From Rhodocyclaceae bacterium (lineage in GTDB: Bacteria; Pseudomonadota; Gammaproteobacteria; Burkholderiales; Rhodocyclaceae), in the NCBI GenBank assembly GCA_020445785.1, contig JAGRFZ010000010.1:1-63920 (forward strand): a stretch of DNA of 63,920 bases, given 5' to 3'. A program made the position numbers and the translations under genes. Below are positions 7,921 to 15,911 of the stretch, one piece after another (position 1 is the stretch's first letter; the number at the start of each line of letters is the position of its first letter). Under the pieces are notes generated by a model, which did no database searches, had not been told where the DNA came from, and saw only the letters and a list, made by a program, of their open reading frames with translations.

Positions 7921-9730
7921 CGCTGGTTCGGCGCAGCAGTCCAGCCGGTTGGGACGACTTCTCGAGGTAGCAATTGCCCACGACGAGGCGGTCCAGATCG
8001 GTGCCCATGAAGCACGCGAACGCGTCCTCGGGCGTCAATACCGGTGGCTCTCCCCGGACATTGAAGCTGGTGTTGATCAACAGTGGGCAGCCGGTGCGCG
8101 CCTTGAAGCTGCGGAGCAAGCGGTGAAAGCGCGGATTGGTCTCGCGGCTGACGGTCTGCACCCTCGCCGAGTAATCGACATGGGTGACCGCAGGCACGGT
8201 CGAACGCACTTCGCCGAGGCGATCCAGCCCCGTCGCCTCTGGCCCGCCGGGCGTCCGTTTCTGTTGCTTCTCCGCCACCGGTGCCACCAGCAGCATGTAG
8301 GGGCTGGCGGTCTTCAGATCGAACCAATGCTCGCAGTCTTCCTCGAGGATCGCCGGCGCAAAAGGGCGGAAGGATTCGCGGAACTTGACCTTGCGGTTCA
8401 GTTGCGACTGCATCGCGGGCGAGCGCGGGTCGGCGATGATCGAGCGGTTGCCGAGCGCCCGTGGCCCGAATTCGGCGCGACCCTGGAACCAGCCGATGGC
8501 CAGCCCGGCGGAGATGTCGTCCGCACAGCGGTCGAACAGGGTGTCGTCGTCGAGGACTTCGAAGCTTGCCCCTGCCGCCCACAGGCGCGCCTCGTTCTCG
8601 GCCTGCCCGTATTCCGGGCCGAGATAGCTGCCCTGCATCCCGTCGCGTTCCGCAACCGGGCGTGGTGCGCCCAATTGCAGGTAGTGAAGCGCCAGTGCGG
8701 CGCCGACCGCGCCGCCGGCGTCGCCGGCGGCCGGCTGAATCCAGATCTCGTCGAAGTGGCCGTCGCGCAGGATGCGGCCATTCGCCACGCAGTTCAGCGC
8801 GACGCCGCCGGCCAGACACAGCTTTCGCTGGCCGGTGCCGCGCGCGATCTCGCGCGTCATGCGCAGCAGCACATCCTCGGTGACCCGTTGCACCGAGGCC
8901 GCCATGTCCATCTGCAATGCAGTCAGCGGTTGCTCCGGGCTTCTGCGAGCGGCACCGAACAGGCCGTCGAAGGCCTCGTTGGTCATCGTCAAGCCGGTGC
9001 AGTAATCGAAATACTCGAGGTTCAGACGGAAGGATCCGTCATCCTTGATGTCGATCAGCCGCTCGCGGATCAGGTCTGCGTAGCGCGGTTCGCCGTAGGG
9101 CGCTAGGCCCATCAGCTTGTACTCGCCGCTGTTGACCTTGAATCCGGCGTGGTAGGTGAAGGCCGAATAGAGCAGTCCGAGGGAATGGGGAAAATGCATC
9201 TCCCGCAGGATCTCGAGCCGATTGCCGTGGCCGACGGCGAGGGACGTGGTGGTCCACTCCCCGACTCCGTCGAGCGTCAGTACCGCGGCCTCGCTGAACG
9301 GAGAGGGGTAGAACGCGCTGGCCGCGTGGCTCAGATGATGCTCGCTGAAGCGCATTCGCCCATTCCAGTCGCAATGGGGATCGATCTGCCGTAGTTCGTC
9401 ATCGAGCATGCGGCGCAGAAACAGCTTCTCGCGCAACCACACCGGCATCGCCATGGCGAACGAACGGAAGCCGCGCGGCGCAAAGGCGAGATAGGTCTCG
9501 AGGAGCCGCTCGAACTTGAGGAACGGCTTTTCGTAATAGACCACATGGTCGATCTCGGCGGCACGTGTGCCACTGCTCTCGAGGCACCATTCGATGGCCC
9601 GTCGCGGGAACGAGGGATCGTGCTTGCGGCGGCTGAAACGCTCTTCCTGGGCCGCCGCCAGCAATACGCCGTCCTTCAAGAGGGCGGCGGCACTGTCGTG
9701 GTAGAACGCGGATATGCCCAGGATCAGCAT
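7901..9730 (-). CDS. Carbamoyltransferase (NodU/CmcH/TobZ family)
   Basis: The product is 609 aa, the normal length for the family. The N-terminal half has the Kae1-like fold start (ILGISAFYHDSAAAL) and the metal-binding HHLSHAASAFY motif. The C-terminal carbamoyltransferase domain has GWFQGRAEFGPRALGNRS and KVKFRESFRPFAPA. The family makes carbamoyl-adenylate from carbamoyl phosphate and ATP and transfers the carbamoyl group to a hydroxyl, here most likely on a sugar of the surface glycan. It lies 6 nt downstream of the DUF5989 gene and overlaps the SGNH hydrolase gene, so it belongs to one transcription unit. Very confident on family; the acceptor is inferred. Confidence 0.95.
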   Translation of the reverse strand: MLILGISAFYHDSAAALLKDGVLLAAAQEERFSRRKHDPSFPRRAIEWCLESSGTRAAEIDHVVYYEKPFLKFERLLETYLAFAPRGFRSFAMAMPVWLREKLFLRRMLDDELRQIDPHCDWNGRMRFSEHHLSHAASAFYPSPFSEAAVLTLDGVGEWTTTSLAVGHGNRLEILREMHFPHSLGLLYSAFTYHAGFKVNSGEYKLMGLAPYGEPRYADLIRERLIDIKDDGSFRLNLEYFDYCTGLTMTNEAFDGLFGAARRSPEQPLTALQMDMAASVQRVTEDVLLRMTREIARGTGQRKLCLAGGVALNCVANGRILRDGHFDEIWIQPAAGDAGGAVGAALALHYLQLGAPRPVAERDGMQGSYLGPEYGQAENEARLWAAGASFEVLDDDTLFDRCADDISAGLAIGWFQGRAEFGPRALGNRSIIADPRSPAMQSQLNRKVKFRESFRPFAPAILEEDCEHWFDLKTASPYMLLVAPVAEKQQKRTPGGPEATGLDRLGEVRSTVPAVTHVDYSARVQTVSRETNPRFHRLLRSFKARTGCPLLINTSFNVRGEPPVLTPEDAFACFMGTDLDRLVVGNCYLEKSSQPAGLLRRTSDDFEDD

Positions 9731-9736
9731 GGCTGC

Positions 9737-9886
9737 TCAGAACAGCGTGTAGATGAACGGCGCAATCACGGACCCCTTCGAGAGGACCAGCAATGCACCC
9801 AGCAGCACCATGATCAGCAGCAGCGGCAGCAGCACGTACTTGCGTCGTGCCCGAATATAGCTCAGCAATTCGCGAAGGAAGGACAT
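9737..9886 (-). CDS. DUF5989 small membrane protein
   Basis: This is a 49-aa gene, easily missed. It encodes a basic N-terminus (MSFLRELLSYIRARRKY) followed by one transmembrane helix (VLLPLLLIMVLLGALLVL) and a short tail ending FIYTLF. Length and pattern match the DUF5989 family, which is regularly found between SxtJ-like membrane proteins and carbamoyltransferases. Spacing is 6 nt to the carbamoyltransferase gene and 5 nt from the SxtJ-like gene. Function is unknown; a small subunit or recruiter for the carbamoyltransferase at the inner membrane is a reasonable guess. Confidence 0.88.
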   Translation of the reverse strand: MSFLRELLSYIRARRKYVLLPLLLIMVLLGALLVLSKGSVIAPFIYTLF

Positions 9887-9891
9887 GGCGT

Positions 9892-10320
9892 TCAGAACTG
9901 GTGGGTGAAGCGGGATTCGTCGTCTCCCTCGCTCGCGGGACGCGAGATCCAGTAGCTGTCGTCCTCATCCTCGAATCGTCGTCGCAGCGGATCGCTGCGG
10001 CGTAGGCGCAACAACAGGCCATAGGGAACGAACACGCCGTAGAAGACGACGCCCAGGGCGATCGGACCCACGAGACGGGAAAGCAGACCGCCGAAGGCGA
10101 TCCACCAGGCTGTCGGCCGTGTCAGCAGGACCGGCGCCAGCAGCGCGACGGCGAGCAGCAGGCCGGCCGCTGCCAGCGCCCAGAGACGCGGGCTTGCAGC
10201 CGACAACAACGGAAACAGGCCGATCAGAGCGAAGACAATGGCGAGGACGATGCCGAAAGCGCGCGGGGATGCGCCGGATCCGTCGGAATGCGGGTCGTGT
10301 TCGGCGGTTGCTGTCGTCAT
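9892..10320 (-). CDS. SxtJ-like inner membrane protein
   Basis: The product is 142 aa. After a hydrophilic start of about 20 residues it has three to four hydrophobic segments (FGIVLAIVFALIGLFPLL, LWALAAAGLLLAVALLAPV, and a third around LVGPIALGVVFYGVFVP). The C-terminal motif DPLRRRF...SYWISR is characteristic of SxtJ family proteins found with carbamoyltransferases. Function is unknown. It starts the SxtJ / DUF5989 / carbamoyltransferase / SGNH module; 110 nt separate it from the acyltransferase-3 gene upstream, and I see no terminator there. Confidence 0.85.
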   Translation of the reverse strand: MTTATAEHDPHSDGSGASPRAFGIVLAIVFALIGLFPLLSAASPRLWALAAAGLLLAVALLAPVLLTRPTAWWIAFGGLLSRLVGPIALGVVFYGVFVPYGLLLRLRRSDPLRRRFEDEDDSYWISRPASEGDDESRFTHQF

Positions 10321-10430
10321 CGGTCGGGCTCAATGGGTGGGGGTCTTGGCGCCGCCATTCGGGCAGGCAGCGATCGGCCACGGGTTGCGGCGTCGGCACG
10401 GGGTGCCGGCGTTCGGGCGCCCGGATTCTA

Positions 10431-11579
10431 TCATGAGCGGCCGATTCGGCCGTGGGTGGGGCGGTGGGCCCTGGCCGGATCGCTCGCCGGCAGAAATGGT
10501 CGCTCGAGCAACCGGTAGGACACGCTCGCCGCAGCCAGTGACGCGAGCAGGCCGGCAGCGGCACTCAGCGGCAAAGGCAGGTGATGGCCGCGCGCGAGCC
10601 CCCGGATCGCTTCGATCAAGGGGAAGTGCCACAGGTACAGGCTGTAGCTCACGGTGCCGAGCCACACCATCGGTGGCATGGACAGCAGCCGCGCCAGCAT
10701 TCCCCGGGGGAGGCGCTGGATCGACGACAGGATCAACGCCAGCACCGCACCCAGCAGGGTAAAGTGGAACAGCAGCCAGGGCATCTCGGCGGTGACCAGG
10801 AAATCGCCCTTGGGCGCCACCTGCCAGCACATCGCCGCCAACGCCGACAGCCCGAGACCTTGGCGCAGGCGATCGCGGCCGGTGCCCGCGGCGGCGACGT
10901 ACCAGGCGGCTGCGACGCCGAACGCGAATTCGTCGATGCGGGCGGGAAGCTGCAATACGAGCCGGTAGTAGGCGACGCCGTCGGCGCCCCAGCGGTCGAG
11001 CGCGAGCCAGCACGACAGCCGGAAAGCGATGCAGAACAGCGCCAGCACGGGCAGGATCCACGGCGTCGCCCGCCGCGACCGTGGAAATGCCGCCGCCAGC
11101 AGCGGCAGCACCATGTAGAAGTTCCACTCGACCGGTAACGACCAATAGACCGGATTGAGGCGTGAGCCGTTGTCGTACAGGTTGAACACCAGCAGCGCGT
11201 GGGAGACCAGCTCCGCCGTTCCGAGGTGCGGGCGTCCGCCGAGGTACCAACCGGCCGTGGTCAATAGCACCAGCTGTCCGAGGTAGGCCGGCAGTACCCG
11301 CCGCGCGCGGTGCGCCCAGAAGCGGCGAAGGGAGGGGCGTGGCGCGTCGGTGAGCGAGGCCGCCACGAAGGGGCGGCCGAGCAGGTAGCCGGACAGGACG
11401 AAAAACAGGTCGACGCCAAAATAGCCACAGGCGACGACCGGCGTGAAGTCGATGGCGCCGGCGGCCAGGCGTGGCTGGCCATGGAATTGCCAGAGGTGAT
11501 AGAGCGCGACCCAGAGCGCGGCGACACCGCGCAGGCCGGTGAGGGCGGGAACGTGGCCGCGTGGCAGCACCATCGGCAT
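10431..11579 (-). CDS. Acyltransferase-3 family membrane O-acyltransferase
   Basis: The product is 382 aa with about ten hydrophobic segments. The N-terminal signature LTGLRGVAALWVALYHL contains the conserved RG...V...H of OafA/YrhL/NodX enzymes, followed by GYFGVDLFFVLSGYLLG and FWAHRARRVLPAYL. The middle VYWSLPVEWNFY motif is also typical. Such enzymes pass acetyl or another acyl group through the membrane to sugars of O-antigens or similar glycans. It lies 37 nt downstream of the LpxL-like acyltransferase gene. The second ATG (11573) is an equally possible start. Confidence 0.92.
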   Translation of the reverse strand: MPMVLPRGHVPALTGLRGVAALWVALYHLWQFHGQPRLAAGAIDFTPVVACGYFGVDLFFVLSGYLLGRPFVAASLTDAPRPSLRRFWAHRARRVLPAYLGQLVLLTTAGWYLGGRPHLGTAELVSHALLVFNLYDNGSRLNPVYWSLPVEWNFYMVLPLLAAAFPRSRRATPWILPVLALFCIAFRLSCWLALDRWGADGVAYYRLVLQLPARIDEFAFGVAAAWYVAAAGTGRDRLRQGLGLSALAAMCWQVAPKGDFLVTAEMPWLLFHFTLLGAVLALILSSIQRLPRGMLARLLSMPPMVWLGTVSYSLYLWHFPLIEAIRGLARGHHLPLPLSAAAGLLASLAAASVSYRLLERPFLPASDPARAHRPTHGRIGRS

Positions 11580-11616
11580 CAGGTGTGGCGGCGACTGCCG
11601 GTGGCGGCAGCGCCGG

Positions 11617-12501
11617 TCATGCCGCTTCGGCCGACGGGGCCAGGAACTCCGGGGCGCACGACCAGAGCTGCCAGGCCGGCGATCCGTCGGTCAGCGCCCG
11701 GTCGAGCATTGCCGCCAGAAAAGCCGCCTGTTCGCCGATCGCCGCCGATGGCACCGTGCGGATTCGCAGCCGGCGGATTCCGCTGTTCCAATCGAAGTCG
11801 AGGGTGAAGCCGGCTACCGGAATGCCGGCTTCGGCGGCAATTCGCAGCATGCCTGACGGCAGCAGCATGTCGCGATCGAGAAAGCGCACCGGCAGGCTGC
11901 CACCGGCCTGGCCGGGCGGAACGTCGATCAGGCCGAGCACGCAGCGGCCTGTCGCCAGTGTCGTGCGGATCACGGGAACGCTGCCGCCGGTGAAGATCAC
12001 GGGCGCCCCACCAGCCCGGGCGACTTCCCGGAAGCGCTGTCGCGCCGCGAAGTAGGGAATTCGTCGCCCGGCGAAGCTCGCCGCCGAAAAGCGGATCGAG
12101 ACCATCGACACCGGCTGGCCGCGGCGGCGCAGGTCGCGCATGGCCCACAGGCCGTTGCCATAGTGGAAGGTCACGGCGAGAAAAGCGCCCGTGGGCCAAT
12201 CGCCGTCGCGCTCGAGGTACCGTTCCAGCCAGCCGTCGCCTCGCGTCGCCGACAGCCAGGCATCGGCGCGGTCCACCAGAATCGTCAGGCGATGGCGCTG
12301 ACGCCACCGCGCATCCGGCGGCCGGCCGCAAAAGGCCTGGTGGCCGCGGACTGCCCGCGCAACCTCCTCGCGCAGCAGCCAATTCCAGGCGGAGATGCGG
12401 CGCAGCACGCGGAAGTAGACTCGCCACGGCAGCACCGCCGCGAGGGCGGGGAGCAACAGCCACTCGACGAATTCGCGCAGCGCCGGGATCGGATTCTTCA
12501 A
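11617..12501 (-). CDS. LpxL/HtrB-like lysophospholipid acyltransferase family protein
   Basis: The product is about 294 aa. It resembles the lauroyl acyltransferase superfamily: an N-terminal helix with hydrophobic segment (VEWLLLPALAAVLPWRVYF), then FHYGNGLWAM at the place of the family HX4(D/E) motif, and FTGGSVPV and LGLIDVPPGQAGG blocks downstream. The acidic residue of HX4(D/E) is a Leu here (H-Y-G-N-G-L), so catalysis may be altered or the alignment may shift. Start choice: TTG 12501 overlaps the stop of the HAD gene as TTGA; the frame is open upstream to a GTG at 12636, but the residues before LKNPIPALREF are Pro/Arg-rich and lie inside the HAD gene. It probably acylates a glycolipid or sugar of the surface polymer. 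Confidence 0.75.
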   Translation of the reverse strand: MKNPIPALREFVEWLLLPALAAVLPWRVYFRVLRRISAWNWLLREEVARAVRGHQAFCGRPPDARWRQRHRLTILVDRADAWLSATRGDGWLERYLERDGDWPTGAFLAVTFHYGNGLWAMRDLRRRGQPVSMVSIRFSAASFAGRRIPYFAARQRFREVARAGGAPVIFTGGSVPVIRTTLATGRCVLGLIDVPPGQAGGSLPVRFLDRDMLLPSGMLRIAAEAGIPVAGFTLDFDWNSGIRRLRIRTVPSAAIGEQAAFLAAMLDRALTDGSPAWQLWSCAPEFLAPSAEAA

Positions 12502-14558
12502 GATCCGGCGCGCTGGCGGCGTTGGCGCCGCCAGCGAAGGTAACGCTTGTAGAGGCGGCCGCCGATCAATGCCAGCGTCAACAGGCCCCGATGGACCAGG
12601 CCGAGGTCGTGCCGTTTCCACAGACCCGCTTCCCACTGCGTCTGCTTGATGTACTGGATCACCTCGAAGCGGGCGCGCCGGTCGACGACGCCGCGGAACA
12701 TCGTACCGATCGACGGTACCGCACTCTTGTCGACGAAATGGCCGACGCCGAAGATTTCGTTGTGGGAGAGCGCCGCGTAGGCTTCGGTCAATTCCTGCGG
12801 CGAGCGGCTGATCAGCGCGTCCCAGATCTCACAGGCGTGGCCGCGCAGTTCGCTCGCCAGGATCGCGTGGCTGTCGACATAGCGGCCCCAGTGCCCGGCC
12901 GCCAGCAACACACCCTGCTGGAAATGCCGGACGAAGGCGTCGTGAACCCGGTTCTCGTCGGCATCCACGTTGCGGATCGCCTCGATGCCGCCATCGTCTC
13001 GGCGACGGTAGCCTTCGGTGCTGCCGTTGGGCGAATTGCACAGCATTTCGATCGGGCTGACCGCGTCGAGGAAGTGGCCGAACTCCTGCGCCTGGTTGAG
13101 ATCGGGGCCGTAGGCGTGCTTGCGCACATTGCCCGGTTGGGGGTTGAGAAACTTCGCCAGTGCGAGGTAGAAACCGTGGGTGCGCGTGTTCGGTCGCACC
13201 AGGGCCAGGTTGTCCTGGATCGTGCCGCGCCATCCGATATCGACGATCCCTGCACGTGCCAGTCCGTCCCCGAACCCATGTAGATCGAGATAGGCGAGGA
13301 GCAGCGCCCGGTCTGCGTCGATCTGGGCCTGCAGCACTTGCCGAAAGTCGTGGTCTGCGAACAGTGCCTGCACGCGCCCATCTTTCCATGGGTAGACCAC
13401 CGGTTCGGCGTAGGGGATGGCATGACGGGCACACAGGGCTTCGAGGGGTGCTTCGGGCAGCCGCAGGGTCTTGCCGAGGGCGGCCATCGACTGAGTGCTG
13501 TAGAGGTTCCACAGGCGCATCAGCTCGCCGGTGCCGATTTCCTGCAGCGAGGCGCAGAAGGTCGCGAGCCGGCTGACTTCGAGCACTTCGGTCGGCGGTA
13601 GCGCGCAGGCGGCGAGCCTGGCCTCGGGAAATGTCCGGCGGTAGACCTCGAGGAAGAATTCGCCCTCCCGGGTCAGGAAGAAGAGGCGTTCGAGCCCTTC
13701 TGCGATGGCCCGTTCGGCGATGAAGGTCGCGTAACCGACGAACAGCGGCGCGCAGCGGGCGCCCAGCAGCAAGGCGCTGCGCGCAGGTTCGCCCGCCTGG
13801 GCGGCAGCGGCTTCGGCATCGTGTCGGACTTCCTCGTCGATGTGGTTGAGCAGGGTGCCGCGATCCGGGTAGAGGCGTTCGCGCCCACGGCGCTGCCGGT
13901 GGGCCTCCTCCGGTTCGTAATGCACCGCCTCGATCCCGAGGCTGCGCGGTACTTCGTGGTCGGAGTGTCGGTTGTCCCCGACATGGACGTGGTCCGACGG
14001 TGCGACGTCGTGACGCTCATGAACGTACTGAAAGAGCCGGCCCGAACGCTTGTTGAGGCCGATGTCGCAGGAGCTGATGCCTTCGGGTGCGAGGTCCGCA
14101 ATACCATGGTGCTGCAGCAGTTCCTGGATCAGCCCGGCCGGCATGTAGAAGTCGGAGAGGAACAGGCTGCGCTCGGCGGGATACTCGGCGAGCGCTCGGC
14201 GGCAATCCGGGTCGGCGTAGGTGTTGGCCTTTTCGATCGCGAGTTCCGCATCGAGCAATTCGTTGGCGAGTGTACGGCGCCGGCCCTGATCGAGTGCGGT
14301 GGCGCGTTCGAGCAGGGTCTCCAGCACCTGGTGCAGGGTGTATTCGTCGTCGCCGCCGCGCACCGCTGCGGCGCGGGCGAGCTCACCCTCGATCAGGCAG
14401 CGTTCACGCAGCAGCTTCCACGGGTCGCCCCAGCCAGGCGAGAGGCTCTGGCCATGCCGCAGCGCCAGGTGACGGGCGGCGATCAGCTTGATCAGGTCGG
14501 GGTGGCACCTGCGTCGCAGCAAGGTGTCCCACACGTCGAGGGTTCGCAGCCGGTACAC
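12498..14558 (-). CDS. Large HAD-superfamily protein of polysaccharide clusters
   Basis: The product is 686 aa. The first 230 residues are a HAD-type phosphatase domain: motif I TLDVWDTLLRR, motif II-like LFLSDFYMP, and motif IV HVGDNRHSDHEVPRSLGI. The remaining part of about 450 residues has features seen in long HAD-like proteins near glycosyltransferases: LFFLTREGEF, VDIGWRGTIQDNL and a conserved ESSTPI-like stretch (AVSPIEMLCNSPNGST). It ends in a basic amphipathic tail (LYKRYLRWRRQRRQRAGS). Substrate unknown. The start is GTG 14558, 3 nt after the glycosyltransferase stop, preceded by GGGTGA; it overlaps the acyltransferase gene at its end. Family is confident, role is not. Confidence 0.8.
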   Translation of the reverse strand: MYRLRTLDVWDTLLRRRCHPDLIKLIAARHLALRHGQSLSPGWGDPWKLLRERCLIEGELARAAAVRGGDDEYTLHQVLETLLERATALDQGRRRTLANELLDAELAIEKANTYADPDCRRALAEYPAERSLFLSDFYMPAGLIQELLQHHGIADLAPEGISSCDIGLNKRSGRLFQYVHERHDVAPSDHVHVGDNRHSDHEVPRSLGIEAVHYEPEEAHRQRRGRERLYPDRGTLLNHIDEEVRHDAEAAAAQAGEPARSALLLGARCAPLFVGYATFIAERAIAEGLERLFFLTREGEFFLEVYRRTFPEARLAACALPPTEVLEVSRLATFCASLQEIGTGELMRLWNLYSTQSMAALGKTLRLPEAPLEALCARHAIPYAEPVVYPWKDGRVQALFADHDFRQVLQAQIDADRALLLAYLDLHGFGDGLARAGIVDIGWRGTIQDNLALVRPNTRTHGFYLALAKFLNPQPGNVRKHAYGPDLNQAQEFGHFLDAVSPIEMLCNSPNGSTEGYRRRDDGGIEAIRNVDADENRVHDAFVRHFQQGVLLAAGHWGRYVDSHAILASELRGHACEIWDALISRSPQELTEAYAALSHNEIFGVGHFVDKSAVPSIGTMFRGVVDRRARFEVIQYIKQTQWEAGLWKRHDLGLVHRGLLTLALIGGRLYKRYLRWRRQRRQRAGS

Positions 14559-14561
14559 GTG

Positions 14562-15776
14562 TCACCCGTAGTTGAGCATGCGCCGCACTTTGCGCGCACC
14601 CCAGCCGAGGACGCGTCTGAGCGCCGGCGGCAGGCTGTTCACGTACGCGTTCGGTGGTGAAATCAGGCGCTGGCGGATGCTGGCCGGCAGCTTGCCGACG
14701 TAGTGGCGGGAGGTCTGCGGCGCGGCCGAATACATGCGCGAGACACTGCCCAGTTGTGGCGTGTGCCCGGCCAGAACTGCCTCGGCCGATTCGCAGAATT
14801 GCTCCGTTTCCTGCGCCAGTGGGCGCTCGCGCATGAAGGCCGCCCCGGCCTGCCCCATGGCATCGCACTGCGCCGGTGAATCGAGCAGGCGCAGGATGCT
14901 CTCGGCGATGCACTCCGGCGTCTGGTGGCTCAGCGTCATCGCCGCCTCGGGAAAATCGTAGAGGGTGTTCTCGCGCCACAGTTCGACCACTGGGAGGCCG
15001 GCGGCCATCATTTCGAACGGAACCCTCGAGGGGTTCGACGAACTCAGGCAGAGACCGACGGCGCAGCGGTTGTACAGGGCGTTGCACTCGTCGAGCGACA
15101 GCAGGCCCAGATGCTCGTGGTCGAACCAGATATTGCCCTTGTCCTTCGGCGAGGAGCCATACAGAACGATCCGGGTATCGGGCATGCGGTGCTTGACGAT
15201 GCCGAGCGCCTCGATACCGATACGACTGCAGCGGCGCGGCTTGTCGGGCTGGTAGATGAAGCACACCGCCTTTTTCCGCGCGTTGGAGGGCAGCGGGCGG
15301 TAGATGTCGAGGTTGGCGCCGAAGTCGAAATAATAGGCGGGCACTTCGAAGCGGCTACCGAGTTCGTGGGTCAGCCAGCGGCCGATGGTGATCGGTGTCA
15401 GGCCGTAGAGATAGGAGTTCTCGGCCATCAGATAGGCGTCGCCCATCGGATTGAAGCAAGCCTCCCAGTCCTGCACGAAGTACAGCCGGGCGCATTCGAA
15501 CGGCAGGCTGCGCACGATCGCGGCCGAATACCAGATCGTCGCGACGGCCGCATCTGCCGGTGCGACCGCGTCCCAGCCGTAGCGGACGCGCTCGAAGCGA
15601 TAACCGAACAGTTCTTCGATCTGGCGTGCGCCGCGGCCGGGATCGCTGTGACTGCCTTCGAGGTACAGGTGGCACTGGTGCCCACGGGCTTCCAGCGCCC
15701 GGGCATGCTCGAGCATGGTGCGATGGCCGCCGGAGCCTTCGATCAGCCGGGGAATGAACCAGGCGAAACTAGCCAT
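14562..15776 (-). CDS. GT4-like glycosyltransferase (WsaF-type)
   Basis: The product is 404 aa with a GT-B fold layout. The N-terminal half starts with WFIPRLIEGSGGHRTM (glycine-rich loop after the first strand) and includes YFVQDWEACFNPMGDAY, as in WsaF-like rhamnosyltransferases. The C-terminal half has the donor-binding region (VLYGSSPKDKGN, then SSNPSRVPFEMMAAGLPVV, the E-x7-E-like element). The end (LRRVLGWGARKVRRML) is a basic amphipathic tail that could bind the membrane. The nucleotide sugar donor cannot be told from sequence. It lies directly upstream of the HAD gene. A 135-nt spacer separates it from the preceding glycosyltransferase gene; nothing recognisable lies in that spacer. 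Confidence 0.85.
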   Translation of the reverse strand: MASFAWFIPRLIEGSGGHRTMLEHARALEARGHQCHLYLEGSHSDPGRGARQIEELFGYRFERVRYGWDAVAPADAAVATIWYSAAIVRSLPFECARLYFVQDWEACFNPMGDAYLMAENSYLYGLTPITIGRWLTHELGSRFEVPAYYFDFGANLDIYRPLPSNARKKAVCFIYQPDKPRRCSRIGIEALGIVKHRMPDTRIVLYGSSPKDKGNIWFDHEHLGLLSLDECNALYNRCAVGLCLSSSNPSRVPFEMMAAGLPVVELWRENTLYDFPEAAMTLSHQTPECIAESILRLLDSPAQCDAMGQAGAAFMRERPLAQETEQFCESAEAVLAGHTPQLGSVSRMYSAAPQTSRHYVGKLPASIRQRLISPPNAYVNSLPPALRRVLGWGARKVRRMLNYG

Positions 15777-15911
15777 GTGGATTGCGGAGTCGGGATTGAT
15801 GAATGTCGCGAGCCCTGCCCGAGCAGGTGCGCGGTGAATCTGCCGCGTTACAGGCGGGCAGCATTATCGCATGCCGGTGGCGCCGTCGCAGACGGTTGGC
15901 GGCCGCGCCCC

